DNA of 64,000 nucleotides. Origin: Parafrankia sp. EUN1f. GTDB lineage: Bacteria; Actinomycetota; Actinomycetes; Frankiales; Frankiaceae. Position numbers and translations under genes: made by a program. The notes under the pieces were generated by a model. That model did no database searches, was not told the origin of the DNA, and was given only the letters and a program-made list of their open reading frames with translations. The stretch spans positions 1-64,000 of the forward strand of contig NZ_ADGX01000022.1 of NCBI RefSeq assembly GCF_000177675.1. Reading direction: 5' to 3'. Each line of letters begins with the position of its first letter. Positions within the stretch are counted from its first letter, which is position 1. Shown in pieces: positions 63,783 through 64,000 of this stretch.

Positions 63783-64000
63783 TCCGCCACCGCGGCAGCC
63801 GGGACGGACTGCAGCGGCGGCGCCGCCACGGGTTCTGCGCGGCGGCCGCGGATCTGGCCGAGCGCGGTGACGGCTGCCGTGATGCCGATGAGCAGAGCGA
63901 ACAGCCCGCGGTACCCGGCCGAGCCGACGACGGCCCCGGCGACCAGCGGGAAGACCAGGATCGCCACCTCGAACAGCAGGCCCGCCATCGGCAGCATCCG
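63758..64000 (-). CDS. MFS transporter, C-terminal end (runs off window)
   Basis: The minus-strand frame enters from the right edge and encodes two hydrophobic helices (GLLFEVAILVFPLVAGAVVG and GLFALLIGITAAVTALG) typical of the last helices of a major facilitator transporter. A Pro/Ala-rich tail ends at 63758. Only about 80 residues are visible, so substrate class is unknown. Confidence 0.7.
   Translation of the reverse strand, partial: RMLPMAGLLFEVAILVFPLVAGAVVGSAGYRGLFALLIGITAAVTALGQIRGRRAEPVAAPPLQSVPAAAVADGGSAEPA

Overview
The window is about 64 kb of GC-rich DNA with overlapping, mostly tightly packed genes, GTG/TTG starts and actinobacterial families (AICE-type FtsK transfer protein, TetR/FadR regulators, paired CrcB, LLM oxidoreductases). 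It looks like a filamentous actinobacterium. A Frankiaceae-like genome is my best guess, but that is inference from style and not from a diagnostic gene.

Layout. (1) 1-4195: chromosomal flank with the start of a DEAD-box RNA helicase, a decayed Ski2-like helicase, a TetR/NmrA-like pair and an IS21 remnant. (2) 4196-27049: an integrative element of about 22.9 kb inserted into a tRNA(CAU) gene. It is bounded by a perfect 40-bp duplication of the tRNA 3' half. A tyrosine integrase lies at the left end, and a TraB/FtsK-like translocase, an excisionase and small actinobacterial transfer-module genes lie towards the right. Its cargo is a five-gene MORC-like restriction-modification operon (GHKL ATPase, REase-helicase, unknown 200-aa protein, Vsr nuclease, C5-methyltransferase), a three-gene operon (membrane protein, unknown protein, GT2 glycosyltransferase), a membrane-anchored discoidin-like protein and an EAD1-NB-ARC STAND ATPase. 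No replication initiator is recognisable. (3) 27012-34716: the restored tRNA, then a three-gene candidate defence operon (zinc-ribbon Ski2-like helicase, frameshifted DUF262 protein, HEPN protein), a short-chain dehydrogenase and gluconokinase.

(4) 35001-47624: a minus-strand exopolysaccharide cluster. It holds a Wzz/BY-kinase-like protein, a single-chain Wzx-Wzy fusion, two glycosyltransferases, a lipoprotein, a large secreted beta-propeller/LamG protein, a CDP-alcohol phosphatidyltransferase and a cytidylyltransferase. (5) 48684-52599: FhuF-like iron reductase, two tandem CrcB fluoride channel subunits, a PPOX-type flavoprotein and a di-TOBE molbindin. (6) 52966-57868: a truncated molybdopterin-oxidoreductase remnant, then a catabolic-looking set (LLM oxidoreductase, FadR-type regulator, alpha/beta hydrolase, amidohydrolase) arranged around one AT-rich divergent promoter. 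(7) 58291-64000: a SWIM-SNF2 helicase, a GH25-type lysozyme, a decayed DUF2817 gene and the end of an MFS transporter.

Two non-gene patterns recur. One is a dispersed hairpin repeat of about 52 nt (four copies, two within a longer unit of about 170 bp). The other is in-frame 18-bp minisatellites inside several coding regions. The most promising undescribed material is the Ski2-DUF262-HEPN operon, the 200-aa partner in the MORC-like R-M system, the unknown membrane protein/GT2 cargo operon, and the Wzx-Wzy fusion.
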